From Dryobates pubescens (Eukaryota; Chordata; Aves; Piciformes; Picidae), in the NCBI RefSeq assembly GCF_014839835.1, contig NC_071626.1:1674001-1738000 (forward strand): a DNA stretch of 64,000 nucleotides, in the 5' to 3' direction. This document shows positions 44,816 to 56,935 of this stretch, in pieces (within the stretch, counting starts at the first letter, position 1; every line of letters starts with the position of its first letter). The notes under the pieces are model-generated. The model was given only the letters and a program-made list of their open reading frames with translations, was not told where the DNA came from and did not search any database. The translations under genes were made by a program, and so were the position numbers.

Positions 44816-45821
44816 TATTAAATTTAAGGGCTAAAGTTCTGTGACAATCAGGAGAGAAAGCTCAGGAGAAAGGACTCCATAACTCTTGTATCGAATCCTT
44901 CTACCCAGAGTATTACTTTTTGGCTCACCCTTAAGAGCATTTTTATTTCAATACATAATCTAGTTAAGGGGTTGGGAGAAAAGTGAGTGTTATTTTGGAT
45001 CTTGCATCCCTCTCCACATCTCCACATCTCCTTGCCAGGATCTCCCAGTGGTAGGGCTGTTCTCTGTGTCAGCAGCACATGATGGAGTGCTACGTGTGCA
45101 CCCTTGAGTGTGTTGTCTTCCAATTAAATATATGTCTAGCACGCTGCATGCACACAAACCACTGCATACCTACATATGAGGGCAGAGGAAGAGGCCCAGA
45201 AGTGAAGATATTATGAAATGAAGGCTTTTGTGAGACTGGTTTTAGTTAGGGGGGGGAAAAGAAAGAAAATGAAAACGAAGCTTTTTAACCATAATCAATG
45301 CTTCAAGCCAGTCTGGAAATAATCCAAGAGAAAATGAGATGAGAATGATGTACATGAAAGCTTCTGGCTGTGCTGCAGTAACAGCTGTGTCTGGAGAACG
45401 TGGGCAAAGGGATTTGTTATTCAAATCTGTCTGCTTAAATAGTATTTTCGATTCAGGCATACATCTCTGTCCATTAAAACAAAGAAGAACTCCAGGGTGA
45501 AGCACACAGGACAAGCACCACAGGATCTTCAAGGCACAGGCTGTGTAATTAGTGCAGGAATTGAATGCCAGAAATGTTGTGATTCCATAAAATGTGCCCT
45601 CAAGGAATTGTGAAGGAAAAAAAAGAGAAGCAGTACAGATATTCTAGGAGCTGTTCCCATTTGTCCCAGTCTGTTCCACATGACAGAAATTACATTAAAT
45701 CAATGGAATATCTGGAAAGAATTAAATCATCATCTCTCACTGGCAAGCCTGAAGGAAAAACTCACAAGAAAGCACAGTTTTATATAATAAAAGTTCTCAT
45801 GTTTCATGGAGGGAAAAAAAA

Positions 45822-45848
45822 GGGGGTGGGGGGGGGGGTGGGGGGTGG
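45822..45848 (+). repeat. G-rich run with G-quadruplex potential
   Basis: GGGGGTGGGGGGGGGGGG followed by TGGGGGGTGG, after an A8 run. It lies in intergenic DNA. Confidence 0.6.
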
Positions 45849-46129
45849 AACTAACTGCCAAAGGGAAAGTTTTTGTTGCCTTTGGTTCTTCTTCTTCTTC
45901 TCAGACAATATCCTGGGCAGCTCTCCTCTCTGCTCCCTTTTCTTATCTCCATTCACTGATCTAAAGTTGCAGCTACAGGACCCAGAGTCTCAAACAAAGC
46001 CATTTCCAACTCAGCTGCAGTGAAGTCCTACAGGAACAAAGGTCTTTCTCTAGCAGCTACAGGGACAGCCATTGGCACCACACCGAGTAACCACACGGAG
46101 CAGTCCCCTCCGCAGGATTCCCTTTTAAT

Positions 46130-46281
46130 GATCATAGAATCACAGAATTCCTTCAGTTGGAAGAGAACTTTTGAGATCATCAGGTCCAACCTGCAACCCA
46201 ACACCACCATGGCCATTAAACTATGTCCCAAAGTGCCATGGCCACACACTTCTTGAACACCTCCAGGGATGGGGACAACCT
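46130..46281 (-). mobile_element. CR1 LINE, 3' end, type A
   Basis: Antisense: ATCATAGAATCACAGAATTC, CAACCCAACACCACCATGGC and ACCTCCAGGGATGGGGAC. Confidence 0.92.
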
Positions 46282-46654
46282 TGAGGTTGTGTGACGCTAC
46301 CAGAGTCTGTCTGTGTGTCTGTCTGTACCGGGGTGTGTGTGCACACAACAGAAAAGCACTTTTGGGGAACACCACATACATTGCAACTACAGACTGAAAC
46401 GTAAGGGTTTCATCTTTCAGCTCAACCAAAGAGAATCACAAAGTATTCATTTAGGTGTCTTTCATGGAGAGCTGTCTGTTGAAGTGTGACTAATGCCTGC
46501 TCTGTCAATTGGGAGAGACATTCATGAGTCACCCTTCAATCAACGATGAGTTCCCTTCTTGTCACGCTGAGTAGCAACCTGCACTTCCCAAACTGCTCTC
46601 TGATGTTTTCTACAAGTTAATATTGCTTGAAAGATGTTTGCCAAATGTTTATAA

Positions 46655-46899
46655 TCAATTGTTTGGGCTGGAAAAGACCTCTGGGATCATAGATCCCAAC
46701 CATCAGCCCAACCCCACCATGGCCACTGAACCATGGCCCCAGGTGCCATGGCCACAGGTTTCGCGAACACCTCCAGGGATGGGAACTCCACCACCAAACT
46801 GGGCATCCTGTGCCAATCCCTGACCACTCCTGCAGCAATGGAAATTTTCCTAACCTCCAACCTAAACCTTCCCAGGCATCATTTCAGGCCATTTCCTCA
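46655..46899 (-). mobile_element. CR1 LINE, 3' end, type A
   Basis: Antisense: TTTGGGCTGGAAAAGACC, AACCCCACCATGGCCACTG and CAATCCCTGACCACTCCTGC. It ends exactly where the next antisense copy begins. Confidence 0.92.
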
Positions 46900-47275
46900 C
46901 AGAATCACAGAATCAACCAGGTTGGAAAAGACCTCAGAGATCATCAAGTCCAACCTATTACCCAATACTTAACACCTCCTGACAACTAAACTATGGCTCC
47001 AAGTGCCACATCCAAGTCTTTTTTGAACACCTCCAGGGATGGGGACTCCACCACCTCCCTGGGCAGCACATCCCAATGGCCAATTACTCTTCCTGGGAAG
47101 AAATTTCTCCTCACCTTGAGCCTAAACTTCCCCTGGCACATCTTGAGACTGTGTCCTCTTTTTCTATCACCTGGTAATAGGGAGAAGAGACAAACCCCCA
47201 CCTGGCTACAAGCTGTTTTCAGGGAGTTGTAGAGAGCAATGAGATCTCCTGGTTTGGGTTGGAAAGGGCCATTGA
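46900..47275 (-). mobile_element. CR1 LINE, 3' end, type B
   Basis: Antisense: CACAGAATCACAGAATCAAC, AACCTATTACCCAATACTTA and the ORF2 end, with minus-strand GDLIALYNSLKTACSQVGV and [21 protein letters not shown] further scrap (GGTTTGGGTTGGAAAGGGCC, 47253-47272) follows at its far end. Confidence 0.92.
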
Positions 47276-48510
47276 ATGGTATCTTATCCATCCTCCTTGT
47301 AGTGAGAGGAGAAAACAGATCAGGTTACCCTGCACTAATAATTTCACAATTATGTTCTTCAGGTTCTCTGGATCACTGGAGGTGAGAATTACCTTCCAGT
47401 GAGTGGCACTGATGTTGTAAAATGCAAGATGCAGCAAGTCATTGATGTCCTGCACCTTGTAACAAACTCAGCAGAACCAGAGAGCATTTTATGTGTTCCA
47501 GCTGTAACAAGAAGGCACTCAAATGCCAGCACTGATGGTACCCTCTTTACAAGCATTTCTGGAGCATTTTGGAAGCACATGCAGGGGGTATAAATCTGCA
47601 GTACAGAATGCAAACCCACGAACACACAAGCAATTTCCTACTCAAACTGCATAACCTTTAGGCTAGCAAGAAAAGAATAACAACTTTCATTCCTGACCTC
47701 AATTGAACATCGACTCAGGATATTGAGGATATTATGGCTCTCATCATGCTACATAAAACCTTTTACAGCCTCTACCCATGAAATCAGCATACACTGAATA
47801 AACAGCTATGTCACCACACAACATCCAATGCAAAGCTTGTGCCCCAGTGAATTTCAAAGCCTTGAATCCTAACTGAACCTTGCTTTTATTTTTCCACCCC
47901 AAGCAAAACATCAAATAGCCATAAATATGATAACCCAGCTCTGAACTATATTTATTTAGCTAAGCAAAAACCACTCTGAACTTTCCCATCTCTGAGAAGC
48001 TCCATTTTCCTGAAAGGGTCTAACAGCAGCAGTCCACAGGCTGGGCTGGCACAGCAGACAGTAGCCCTGGATGGTAGCAAAACCCATTCTGTGACACCAC
48101 ATTCATGCACACTCAGCAGTGCTATCTTATGTCCAGCTATGATTAAAGAAAGAAGAGAGATTTCTTTCCCAGCTCCTTCTCAAAACTGATGCAAATTACC
48201 CCTCTGAAACAGCAAACTGTACATTTGGTTTCAGAAGCATGGCAGGCTGGCTAATGAGAGTGGAGTAGGAGCCAAGTATGTGAGCCCAAAGCTCTGCCTC
48301 CCAGCCTTGGCCTCGCTGGGAATTCCTGAGGCTGCTACAGCAGAACCTGTGCAGGTCTGTGTGTGCTTGCCAAGGAAGCACACAATGCAGGTTTGTTGTC
48401 ACTCTTCATTTCGAAAGTAGGAAGGGATCAGTAATGAGGAAGAAAAACATCTGACCTACTGTAGGCTTGTTCAGCATTCAGAAGAGAAGGGTTACCTTAC
48501 TACAATAGAG

Positions 48511-49086
48511 ACACAGAATTGTTGGTGTTGGAAAAGACCTCTAAGATCATTGGGTGCAGCCATCAACCCAACACCACCATGGACATTAAACCATGGCCCC
48601 AAGTGCCATGACCACAGGTTTCTCGAACACCTCCAGGGATGGGGACTCCACCACCTCCCTGGGCAGCCTCTGCCAATCCCTGACCACTCTTGCACCAAAG
48701 ACATTTTTCCTAGTGTCCAACCTAAATCTTACCTGGCACAATTTCAGGCCATTTCCTTTCTTTCTATCACCTGATATCAGGCAGAAGAGCCCAACCTCAC
48801 CCGACTGCAACCTCCTTTCATGGAATTGCAGAGAGCAATGAGGTCTCAGCCTCTTCTCCTGGCTAAACAACCTCAGCTCCCTCAGCCATTCCTCATAATA
48901 CATGTTCTCTAGACCCTTCACCAGTTTTGTTGCCATTCTCAATCTTATCTCTGACCAAACCAAACCAAAAAATTAGGCTGCACACCCCCAGCTCCCTCAG
49001 CCTATCCTCACAGCAGAGGTGCTCCAAGCCTTGGATCATCTTTGTGGCCTTCCTCTGGACTTGCTCCAACAGCTCTGTGGCCATTA
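48511..49086 (-). mobile_element. CR1 LINE, type A, with ORF2 end
   Basis: Antisense: ACACAGAATTGTTGGTGTTG, CCATCAACCCAACACCACCA and then the ORF2 end. The SEVxLFCLISGDR-like stretch and the LRELRLFSQEKR stretch occur first. After an AACCAAACC scrap (48957) the LRELGVCS/ATKMIQGLEHLCCEDR stretch recurs, suggesting two joined copies. Confidence 0.9.
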
Positions 49087-49703
49087 AAGGAAAAGAATAA
49101 CAGCCTCAAAGAGGATGCACATTGAAAGGGAATCTGTCACCCAGAACAGACAAAGTGAGGTGAGAAATGAGGCACTTGAGTTGCTCTACACATAATGACT
49201 CCTTAGCTCTTTCTGTGACTCGTTGAAAAGCTGTTCTTTATTCCTTGCATTCCCTCTTTCTGCAGAAATAATTAAACCTAAACAAGACTTTAGTGGTTCA
49301 AAACAACTCTAGCTGTCTCATATTTTCTGTTTAACTCTCTTTTTCCCCTCCTGTTTATGGTGATTTGCACAGGGGATGGAACAGTTGGAACCCTCTAAAT
49401 CCTTCTTTTGTACTTTGTTTAACTCTGATGAGCAAAATAAAAATGCCAATCCCTTCTGCAGACACATGCTTTCCTTCCTTTCTCCTTCTCTCTGAGACAT
49501 TTATTCTTCTGCTCTCTAGCCTTTGTTTCTTATTCCCAGAGAGGTTCATAAGACGAACTCCTTTGCTCAGGGTCCTAAGGTGAACATGGCTCCACAACCA
49601 TGGAATGCAAATGATGCTGAGACAGGCAAGGGATCTATCAAAGCAGATTCCTACCTGTCCATCCTCTCACTGTGCCCTTAGAACAAATAAAGACATGAGT
49701 GAT

Positions 49704-50310
49704 AGAATCATGGAGTGGTAGAGGTTGGTAGGGACCTCTGGAGATCATTGAATCCAACCTCCCTGCCACAGGAGAATCACCCAGGGCAGCTCACACAGGA
49801 GTACACACAGGTAGGTTTGGAAAGACTCTGCAGAGCAGGAGACTCCACAGCCTCTCTGGCAGCCTGCTCCAGGGCTCCAGCACCCTCACACTGAAGAATT
49901 TTTCCCTCATGCTGAGGCAGAACTTCCTGGGTTGCAGTTTGTGTCCGTTGCCCTTTGTCCTGTCACAGAACACCGCTGAAAAGAGCCTGGCCCCGTCCTG
50001 ACCCCCACCCTTCAGGTATGTGTAAACATTGCTCAGATCCCCTCTCAGCCCTCCCTAAAGAGCCTCGGGGCTCTCAGCCTTTCCTGATCAGATGTTCCAG
50101 TCCTTCAGCATCCTCAGAGCCTCCCTGGAGGTGTTCAAACAATGGCTAGATGTGGCACTTTGCTACATGGTCTGATGGTCACCCCCTCCAGGGATGATGA
50201 CTCCACCACCTCCCCGGGCAGCCTGTGCCTGTGCTTGATAATCCTTTCTGTGAAGACATTTTTCCTGATATCCAGCCTGCACCTCCCTTGGCACAGGCAG
50301 GAACAACCAG
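49704..50310 (-). mobile_element. CR1 LINE cluster: antisense type D, sense scrap, antisense scrap
   Basis: 49704 to about 50115 is an antisense type D copy (GGTAGGGACCTCTGGAGATC, ORF2 end with FCLSMREKFFSVRVLEPWSR on the minus strand). 50120-50175 is a short sense piece (CTCCCTGGAGGTGTTCAAAC). 50180-50310 is antisense again (CTCCAGGGATGATGACTCCA). This looks like repeated insertion into older copies. Confidence 0.85.
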
Positions 50311-51448
50311 GTAAATTGCTCATTTTGGGGCAAAGCTGGACACTACCTTACTTTTCTTGTTATAAATCAGCACTAGAACTTTGCAGAGCTGATGCAGCAA
50401 ACTGTAGATCTGTTCTTCCATCCATGCTGGCAGACTGAGAAGGTGCCAAGAAGCAAAGGTGGTGCCATAGACCAACTCTTGATGAGGGGCAGAAGGAATT
50501 CTTCATTTTATGGCAAATTTGATATTTATTTTCCCCACTCATTCTTATCAGAAGTTGCTGGGGATGAACCTGTGAAGCCCAAAAGAAAACAAAGCAGAGC
50601 TGATAGCTGCATTTGTACCAAGTGGATGCTGACAGTTTGAGTCAAAGGCTGAGTGCTTTATAATCAAGATTTGGGGAAAACAAGAGTAAGACAACCCTGA
50701 GGCTTTGGCAAGGAATTCAAGAACGCAGCTGGGAGCATTGCACCTCCAAGAACTGGGAGAACTGAAATGGAAACAAAGCCCACTCAAGAAAAACAAAGGG
50801 ATAAATTAATTCATTTAGCTCTGCCAGCAATTGTGCAAAGGGAATGCATTCTAGCTAGGAACGTGTTAGGCAGTGGCCACAGCTGGGTATGCTTCCAGCT
50901 GAAGTCATGCTCCAAAAACCACTGGATGTGTTAGAACTCTCCATTAACTTGGGTGAGCTTTTAATCAAACCCGAGTTAGTAAGGCAGGCAGCAAAATCAG
51001 AGACAACTGAGGAAGTTTGCAAGACAGTAAATTAAACTGCACAAAGCCAGAGCACCTGGAAAAAATCCAAGTGTCAGTGAAGGAACTAATTAGAGGACAT
51101 GAAAAGCTCACTCCCAAATGTCCTTCTGTCAGGCTGAGGAATTTCATTATCTCCTCTGATAACAGGATTCAGAAAGCACAAAGCAGTGTTTTGGATCAGT
51201 CCCTAGCTCAAGTACAGATTTTCTGGGAGCTTTTTTAAACCCTTGCCTTTCTGCTCAGCAGCACCACCAGGCCTATAAGTAGACTACCTTCTTCTCCTTT
51301 GTTTTTAAAGACAGAACATTCACAAGCTGTTTCAGCATTGGGTCTCTCAGGTTTCTAGCTAGTCTAGGGTTCATAGCATCCAAGCTGCAGCAAAACACCA
51401 ACCATAAATTCCAGAATCAACTAAGGTATGTCCCCTAAAGATACACCA

Positions 51449-51830
51449 CAGAGCCAACCCATCACCCAACACCATCTGTTCAACTAAACCATGGCACCAA
51501 GGGCCTCATCCAGTCCCCTCTTAAACACTTCCAGTGATGGTGACTCCACCACCTCCCTGGGCAGCACATTCCAATCTCTTGCTGGGAAGAATTTCTTTCT
51601 AGCATCCAGTCTAACCCTCCTCTGGCACAGCTTGAGACTGTGTCCTCTTGTTCTGGTGCTGGTTGCCTGGGAGAAGAGACCAACCCCCACCTGGCTACAA
51701 CCTCCCTTCAGGTAGTTGCAGAGAGCAAGAAGGTCTCTCCTGAGCCTCCTCTTCTCCAGGCTAAGCAACCCCAGCTCCCTCAGCCTCTCTCTCCTCATAG
51801 AGCTGTGCTTCAAACCCCTCCAAACCTTGC
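51449..51830 (-). mobile_element. CR1 LINE, 3' end, type B5, tail lost
   Basis: Antisense: CAACCCATCACCCAACACCA, TGTTCAACTAAACCATGGC and the ORF2 end (minus-strand [20 protein letters not shown]). It shares the CACCATCT..TCAACTAAACC signature of the B5 sub-lineage but lacks the first bases and tail. Confidence 0.92.
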
Positions 51831-52264
51831 TTATGTCTCTGGAAAACAAGACCAGAAAAGCATGTTGTGGTCTGAAAGGAATACAGCAAGCCACCAAAAT
51901 CCAGATTAAGTTAAGCATCAGAGCCAAAGGGCTTCATCTGGCTTAATAAAACAGCAACAACAAAAATGAATCTTATAGGACAAAACATCAAAAGTTTCAG
52001 GCCCTAAGTCACAGTAAGCCTGAATCAACTGATTTAAAAATATTATTATGAAGTATTTGATGATTAAAACCTTTTATTATGAAGTAATTCATATGATTTT
52101 GAAACTTTATTATGAAGTGTTTGTTGTAGAGAAGATTTTTCCTCCAGTAAAGAAAATAGGACTGGGGGCTTTTTATGAGTGAGGTCAGTGAACACTGAGC
52201 CTATTTGGGTTTGGTAAATTAAGAACTGTTAGAAGTGAAGGTTTCATGGAGTAAATCTTAAATA

Positions 52265-52598
52265 TTGGCCAGGGAGATGGTGGAGTCCCCACCCCTGCTG
52301 GTGTTCAAGAAATGTGTGGACACAGCACTTGGGGACATGGTTTAATGGCCATGGTGGTGTTAGTTTGATGGTTGGACCTGATGAATGTGCTGCCCAGGGA
52401 GGTGGTGGAGTCACCGTCCCTGGAGGTGTTCAAGAGGGGATTGGATGGGTGCCATGGTTTAGTAATCATGAGGTGTTGGGTGACAGGTGGGACCTGATGA
52501 TCTTTGAGGTCTTTTCCAACCTTATTGATTCTATGATTCAATGATTCTATGATCTTTGAAGTCTTTTCCAGCTCAAACAATTCTATGAATCTGTGAAA
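52265..52598 (+). mobile_element. Nested CR1 LINEs: type B inserted into type A
   Basis: Outer type A copy 52265-52383 (GTGTTCAAGAAATGTGTGG, GGTGGTGTTAGTTTGATGG) stops at TTGGACCTGATGA. An inner type B copy 52384-52551 follows with its own tail (GATTCAATGATTCTATG). The outer copy resumes at 52552 (ATCTTTGAAGTCTTTTCC) and ends in its own tail at 52580-52598. ATGA at both junctions is a likely target duplication. Confidence 0.9.
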
Positions 52599-52676
52599 CA
52601 GCCAAGCACAACAACAAAGAGACCTCTAAATCCATACCAGATAATACCCACAAGAGATGGAAATTCATTAAACACT

Positions 52677-52797
52677 ATCATAGAATTGTCAGGGTTGGAA
52701 GGGAGCTCAAGGCTCAGCCAGTTCCAACCCCCCTGCCATGGGCAGGGACACCTCACACTGCAGCAGGTTGCTCACAGCCACGTCCAGCCTGGCCTTA
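52677..52797 (-). mobile_element. CR1 LINE, 3' end, type E
   Basis: Antisense: ATCATAGAATTGTCAGGGTT, CCCTGCCATGGGCAGGGAC and CAGCAGGTTGCTCACAGCC. Confidence 0.93.
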
Positions 52798-52959
52798 CAA
52801 AATGACCACATCCAATGAGATCCCAAACAGAACTGTTCAAGATAGGAAAAAAATATCCATTACTATTTGCTTAAGGTTTGATTTTGGCTGATAAGCAAAG
52901 ACAGAAGATGGAAGATATGGATTTCTAGATGAGCAGGGCACTCAAGAGATTGTGTCCAG

Positions 52960-53074
52960 GGTGTGCCTGAGAATGTTATTGTTGTATATCTTGGTAGGAG
53001 GAGTTGGGCTAGGTGATCTCCAGAGGTCCCTTCCAACTCACGCCGTTCTGTGATCCCGTGCTGGTTCTGTGACT
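52960..53074 (+). mobile_element. CR1 LINE, 3' terminal piece, type D-like
   Basis: Sense: GAGTTGGGCTAGGTGATCTC, AGAGGTCCCTTCCAACTC and a decayed tail (TTCTGTGATCCCGTGC). Confidence 0.83.
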
Positions 53075-53870
53075 CAGAAATTGAAGAGGAAGGTGTGTGA
53101 AAAGCTGTGCTGTGAAATAAAAGCCCTCTGCTTACAACAAACCTTTGTTTGACTTTGCACAAGTTCACTTCAGCCAAATCAAATTCAAAGGTGTTTGAAG
53201 TCCCAGAGACTTCCTGGGCTGAGGTCTCCAGTTGAGGGTAGGAAGCTGTACCACCTCCCACAGCCCCTGAATAGCACTGCCATTGGTCAGGGTCTAACAG
53301 CTGTGGCTCTGCAATCGGAGTAACTCCATCCCACTTGAGAGCCTGGCAGCTAAAGGTAAGTTTGGGCACTTCTCTCTTTGAGCAGTTCATTGGATCTCTT
53401 TTTTACAAAGCTGAAAATATTTGGATAGGATTTGTTTCATTTTATCAGGCTTAATACTGATTCAAAAGCTGCAGATTGTGGCACTATTCCTCTTGGGTTT
53501 GTTTTTGTTTCTTTTCCCAGGGATATTTCTTAGCTCCTTCCTGTGAGAGGAGTACTTAATCTTCATCAAAATATTTGATCTTACCTAGCTCCTGCAGATG
53601 CCAATATCCTTACAGTGTGGCCCAATATATTACACAGAAAGGAAGTACAGAGGCATGCAAGCTCTGCAAATCAGTGCAGGTATCACAGCCTTAGCTAAAT
53701 ACTGAGTTTCTTTTCCCAGAGGTTATCATTAGAGTTGTTGTATTTGTCTCTCTGGATGCAAAATGAAATATTTATCAAGCCTCACATCCTTTCTTTATTT
53801 TTTTTACTAGGCAACGTGAAATGAAAATAATTTTGGATAAGGAGTAAATGTTTTTTTCTTCAGTAACTGT

Positions 53871-54557
53871 TTGGGGTTAATAAATGGCTGAATTGGGTTT
53901 TGTATTTAAGAGGTTTTAGGTTAATTGATAACATCATTTATGGCTGGGTCAGATCTTTTTCCATCAGTAATTTTCTGGATTAATAGACAACATCCTTTAG
54001 AGATGAAGCTGTTGTTTGCTTTAGTAATTTTGGGGTTATAGATAACATCCTTTAGAGATGAACTATTTTGGGGTTAACAGAGAACATCCTTTAGAGATGA
54101 ACCATTTTGTGGTTAATAGAGAACATCCTTTAGAGATGAACTATTTTGGGGTTAACAGAGAACATCCTTTAGAGATGAACCATTTTGGGGTTAACAGAGA
54201 ACATCCTTTAGAGATGAACTATTTTGGGGTTAACAGATAACATCCTTTAGAGATGAACCATTTTGGGGTTAATAGAGAACATCCTTTAGAGATGAACCAT
54301 TTTGGGGTTAACAGAGAACATCCTTTAGAGGTGAACCATTTTGGGGTTAACAGAGAACATCCTTTAGAGATGAACCATTTTGGGGTTAACAGAGAACATC
54401 CTTTAGAGATGAACCATTTTGGGGTTAATAGAGAACATCCTTTACAGCTGAATTATTTGTTTCTTCAGTAATATTAATAGATAACTTCCTTTATAAGTGA
54501 ATTATTTTTTCTCTTTAGTCATTTTAATGGATAACTTCCTTTATGGCTGAATTATTT
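53871..54557. repeat. 39-bp tandem array (10 core copies) with longer ancestral units at the flanks
   Basis: Core 54058 to about 54447: ten nearly identical 39-bp units containing TTTTGGGGTTAACAGAGAAC and ATCCTTTAGAGATGAAC. Units 1-5 alternate ACTATT and ACCATT (78-bp dimer); later units are all ACCATT. The flanks (53871-54057 and 54448-54557) hold diverged units of about 50-55 bp with an extra TTTGCTTTAGTAATT-like block, so the core unit looks like a shortened form that then amplified. Confidence 0.93.
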
Positions 54558-55430
54558 GGGATAAATGGCATGCAAGTGAAAGCAAGACCAATAATAATCC
54601 TTCCAAAAACTATAATATAAGGACAGGCAAAATGAAAAACCAAACCCCAAGCTCCAGTGTACTTCAGACTATTTCAGAGATTGGTTGCATTTCATTTCAA
54701 TTTGGGGTAAGGAACTAGAGTACTTCTAGAAGTAGTGGAAGCTACTACTGAAAGGTGCAATTCAACCAAGTCTTCTCAAAGACGAGCCCAAGTGACTGGC
54801 TTCCCCCAGAAGCAGCTGAAAAGTCTTTTTGAATGCAAGCAAATGAAGGCAAAATGAACTCCTTGTCTTGCTGTCCATCCCCTGAGGGATTTCAGATCCT
54901 CATGCCTCAACCACTTTCATAAAGACCTCTTTTCATGAAGCTTGCTCCTCGGCACACACGGTCAGTACAAAACTGCCTCAAGGATTTCTTAGACTCCATC
55001 TATTTTAAATAGCTGCAGTTGAAAACTGAAAGATTTAAGCTGAAAACTGAAATATTGAAGTGCATCTGTTCCAGGGGATATAAAAATGTTATATATTCCA
55101 ATCAGAGAGAATTCCTCTAGCATACAATATTCCTATGTGTAATACTACGGCATCACATCAGGAGTACAAGTTATAAGGCTCATCACATCAAGAGTACAAT
55201 CTCTTAGGCTCTCACACTGCTCATCATCACTGCCTGTGCTTTCTGGGGGCTGCAGCTAAACCAAGGTGTGAGGAAAAGCTAACTACAACTTTGTGATGGG
55301 CATCTTAGAGGACAAGAGTGACCACCTCACTTAGAAGGAGTAGGGAATGCATAAACACTAATATTCAGTGGACTTTCTACTGTTTTACTGAACCATGGGA
55401 ATTTTAAATGGATGATAATTGGATTTAAGT

Positions 55431-55573
55431 GGTGGAGTAACCAACCCTGGAGGTGTTCAAGAAATATGTGGATATGGCAGCTGGGGAAATGGGTAATGGC
55501 TATGGGGGTGTTGGGTTGATGGCTGGAGTTGATCTTGTTCCAAGCCAAGCAATTCTATGATTCTATGATCTAT
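55431..55573 (+). mobile_element. CR1 LINE, 3' end, type A, decayed
   Basis: Sense: CCTGGAGGTGTTCAAGAAAT, GGGGGTGTTGGGTTGATGGC and a tail ATTCTATGATTCTATGATC. Confidence 0.9.
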
Positions 55574-55698
55574 GCTTTATGATTCCCTTCCCCATGAAGA
55601 GCAGATGACTCTATCATGCTACCATTTTCCACTACCTTTGAAATGGTGTTGGGTGGAATAATAAAGGAATGGAGACCACTGCCACAGGGCTACTTTTC

Positions 55699-56030
55699 AG
55701 AATCATAAAATCATAGAACTGTCAGGGTTGGAAAGGACCTCAAGGATCAGCCAGTTCCAAGCCCCCTGCAAACACCTCCAGGCATGAGGCTTCCACCACC
55801 TCCCTGGGCAACCTGTGCCAGGCTCTCACCACCCTCATGGGGAACAACTTCTTCCTAACATCCAATCTGAATCTCCCCATTTCTAGTTTTGCTCCATTCC
55901 CCCCAGTCCTGTCACTCCCTGTCACCCTAAAAAGTCCCTCCCCAGCACTCTGGTAGCCCCCTTCAGATACTGGAAAGCCACAATTAGGTCTCCTGGGAGC
56001 CTTCTCCTCCCCAGACTCCTCAGACTTTTG
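55699..56030 (-). mobile_element. CR1 LINE, 3' end, type E, small internal deletion
   Basis: Antisense: AATCATAGAACTGTCAGGGT, AACACCTCCAGGCATGAGGC and the ORF2 end (minus-strand [20 protein letters not shown]). Compared with the copy at 57672 it lacks the stretch with CATGGGCAGGG (near 55770). Confidence 0.92.
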
Positions 56031-56447
56031 CAGAAGTGATGATCCAAATACAGCACACAGCCTTCAGCCAATAAAAATGACATCCTGGCAGAACAACTAA
56101 TGGATGGAAAGTGTTTCCATTATTCTCATCCAGAGCTAACAAACATTCCAATGTTTTCTAATTTATTTGTGGGTTTGTGTTTTTGGTTGGTTTTGGTTTT
56201 TTTTTGTTCTGGTGGAGGAGAAAGAAAAAAAGAGTTTTATTATGATAACAAACACAAACATCCTAATGTTGGCTTATTTTTATGGCTTATTATTTCATTG
56301 CAAAGGAGAAAGACAAAAGAGTTTCATTGTGATAGGTACAAATAATATAATGCATTACTTTTTACTAGCTTCTCAAAAGTTCTGTATCTATGGTGGAGTA
56401 GGAATAGGTGAAATTAGATGAAAGGGGGAAAAAGATGAATATTTACT

Positions 56448-56935
56448 GCCCAGCGATGTGGTTTGAGGCCCATCCCTGGACACACTCATTTCAATCCTGA
56501 TGGGGCCCTGAGTAACCTGATCGAGTTGGATGCTGTCTACAGCTACCTGAAGGCTGGTTGTAGCCAGGAGGGGGTTGGTCTCTTCTCCCAGGCATCCAGC
56601 ACCAGAACAAGAGGACACAGTCTCAAGCTGTGCCAGGGGAAGTTGAGGCTCGAGGTGAGGAGAAAGTTCTTCACAGAGAGAGTTGTTAGCTCTTGGAATG
56701 TGCTGCCCAGGGAGGTGGTGGAGTCACCATCCCTGGAGGTGTTCAAGAAGGGATTGGATGTAGCACTTGGTGCCATGGTTTAGTAGTCAGGAGGTCTTGG
56801 GTAACAGGTTGGACTTGATGATCTTTGAGGTCTTTTCCAACCCTATTGATTCTATGTTCTTGCTTACTGAAAGGGGTTTGGGGAAGGTGACCTTGGAGGG
56901 TCCCTTCCAACCCAATGCATTCTGTGATTTATCTT
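56448..56935 (+). mobile_element. Nested CR1 LINEs: type B inserted into type F
   Basis: Outer type F copy 56448 to about 56536 (CATCCCTGGACACACTCATT, GAGTAACCTGATCGAGTTGG). Inner type B copy to about 56860 carries the ORF2 end ([20 protein letters not shown] and [20 protein letters not shown]) and tail TATTGATTCTATGTTC. The outer copy resumes with TTGCTTACTGAAAGGGG and ends CCCAATGCATTCTGTGATTT. Confidence 0.9.

Noticed and set aside
45592-46023. 143-residue plus-strand open frame as a gene
   Set aside because: It has no domain or signal peptide and crosses A- and G-rich low-complexity DNA with no splice or promoter support.
52863-53390. 175-residue minus-strand open frame as a gene
   Set aside because: It runs across a CR1 3' end (52960-53074) and unique DNA, has no recognisable domain, and is near the length expected by chance in 64 kb.
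54058-54471. Long repeat-peptide open frames (NHFGVNREHPLEM units) as a gene
   Set aside because: They follow only from a 39-bp tandem unit whose length is divisible by three. The frame is broken once by an in-frame stop, there is no signal peptide, promoter or splice context, and the flanking older units do not keep the frame.
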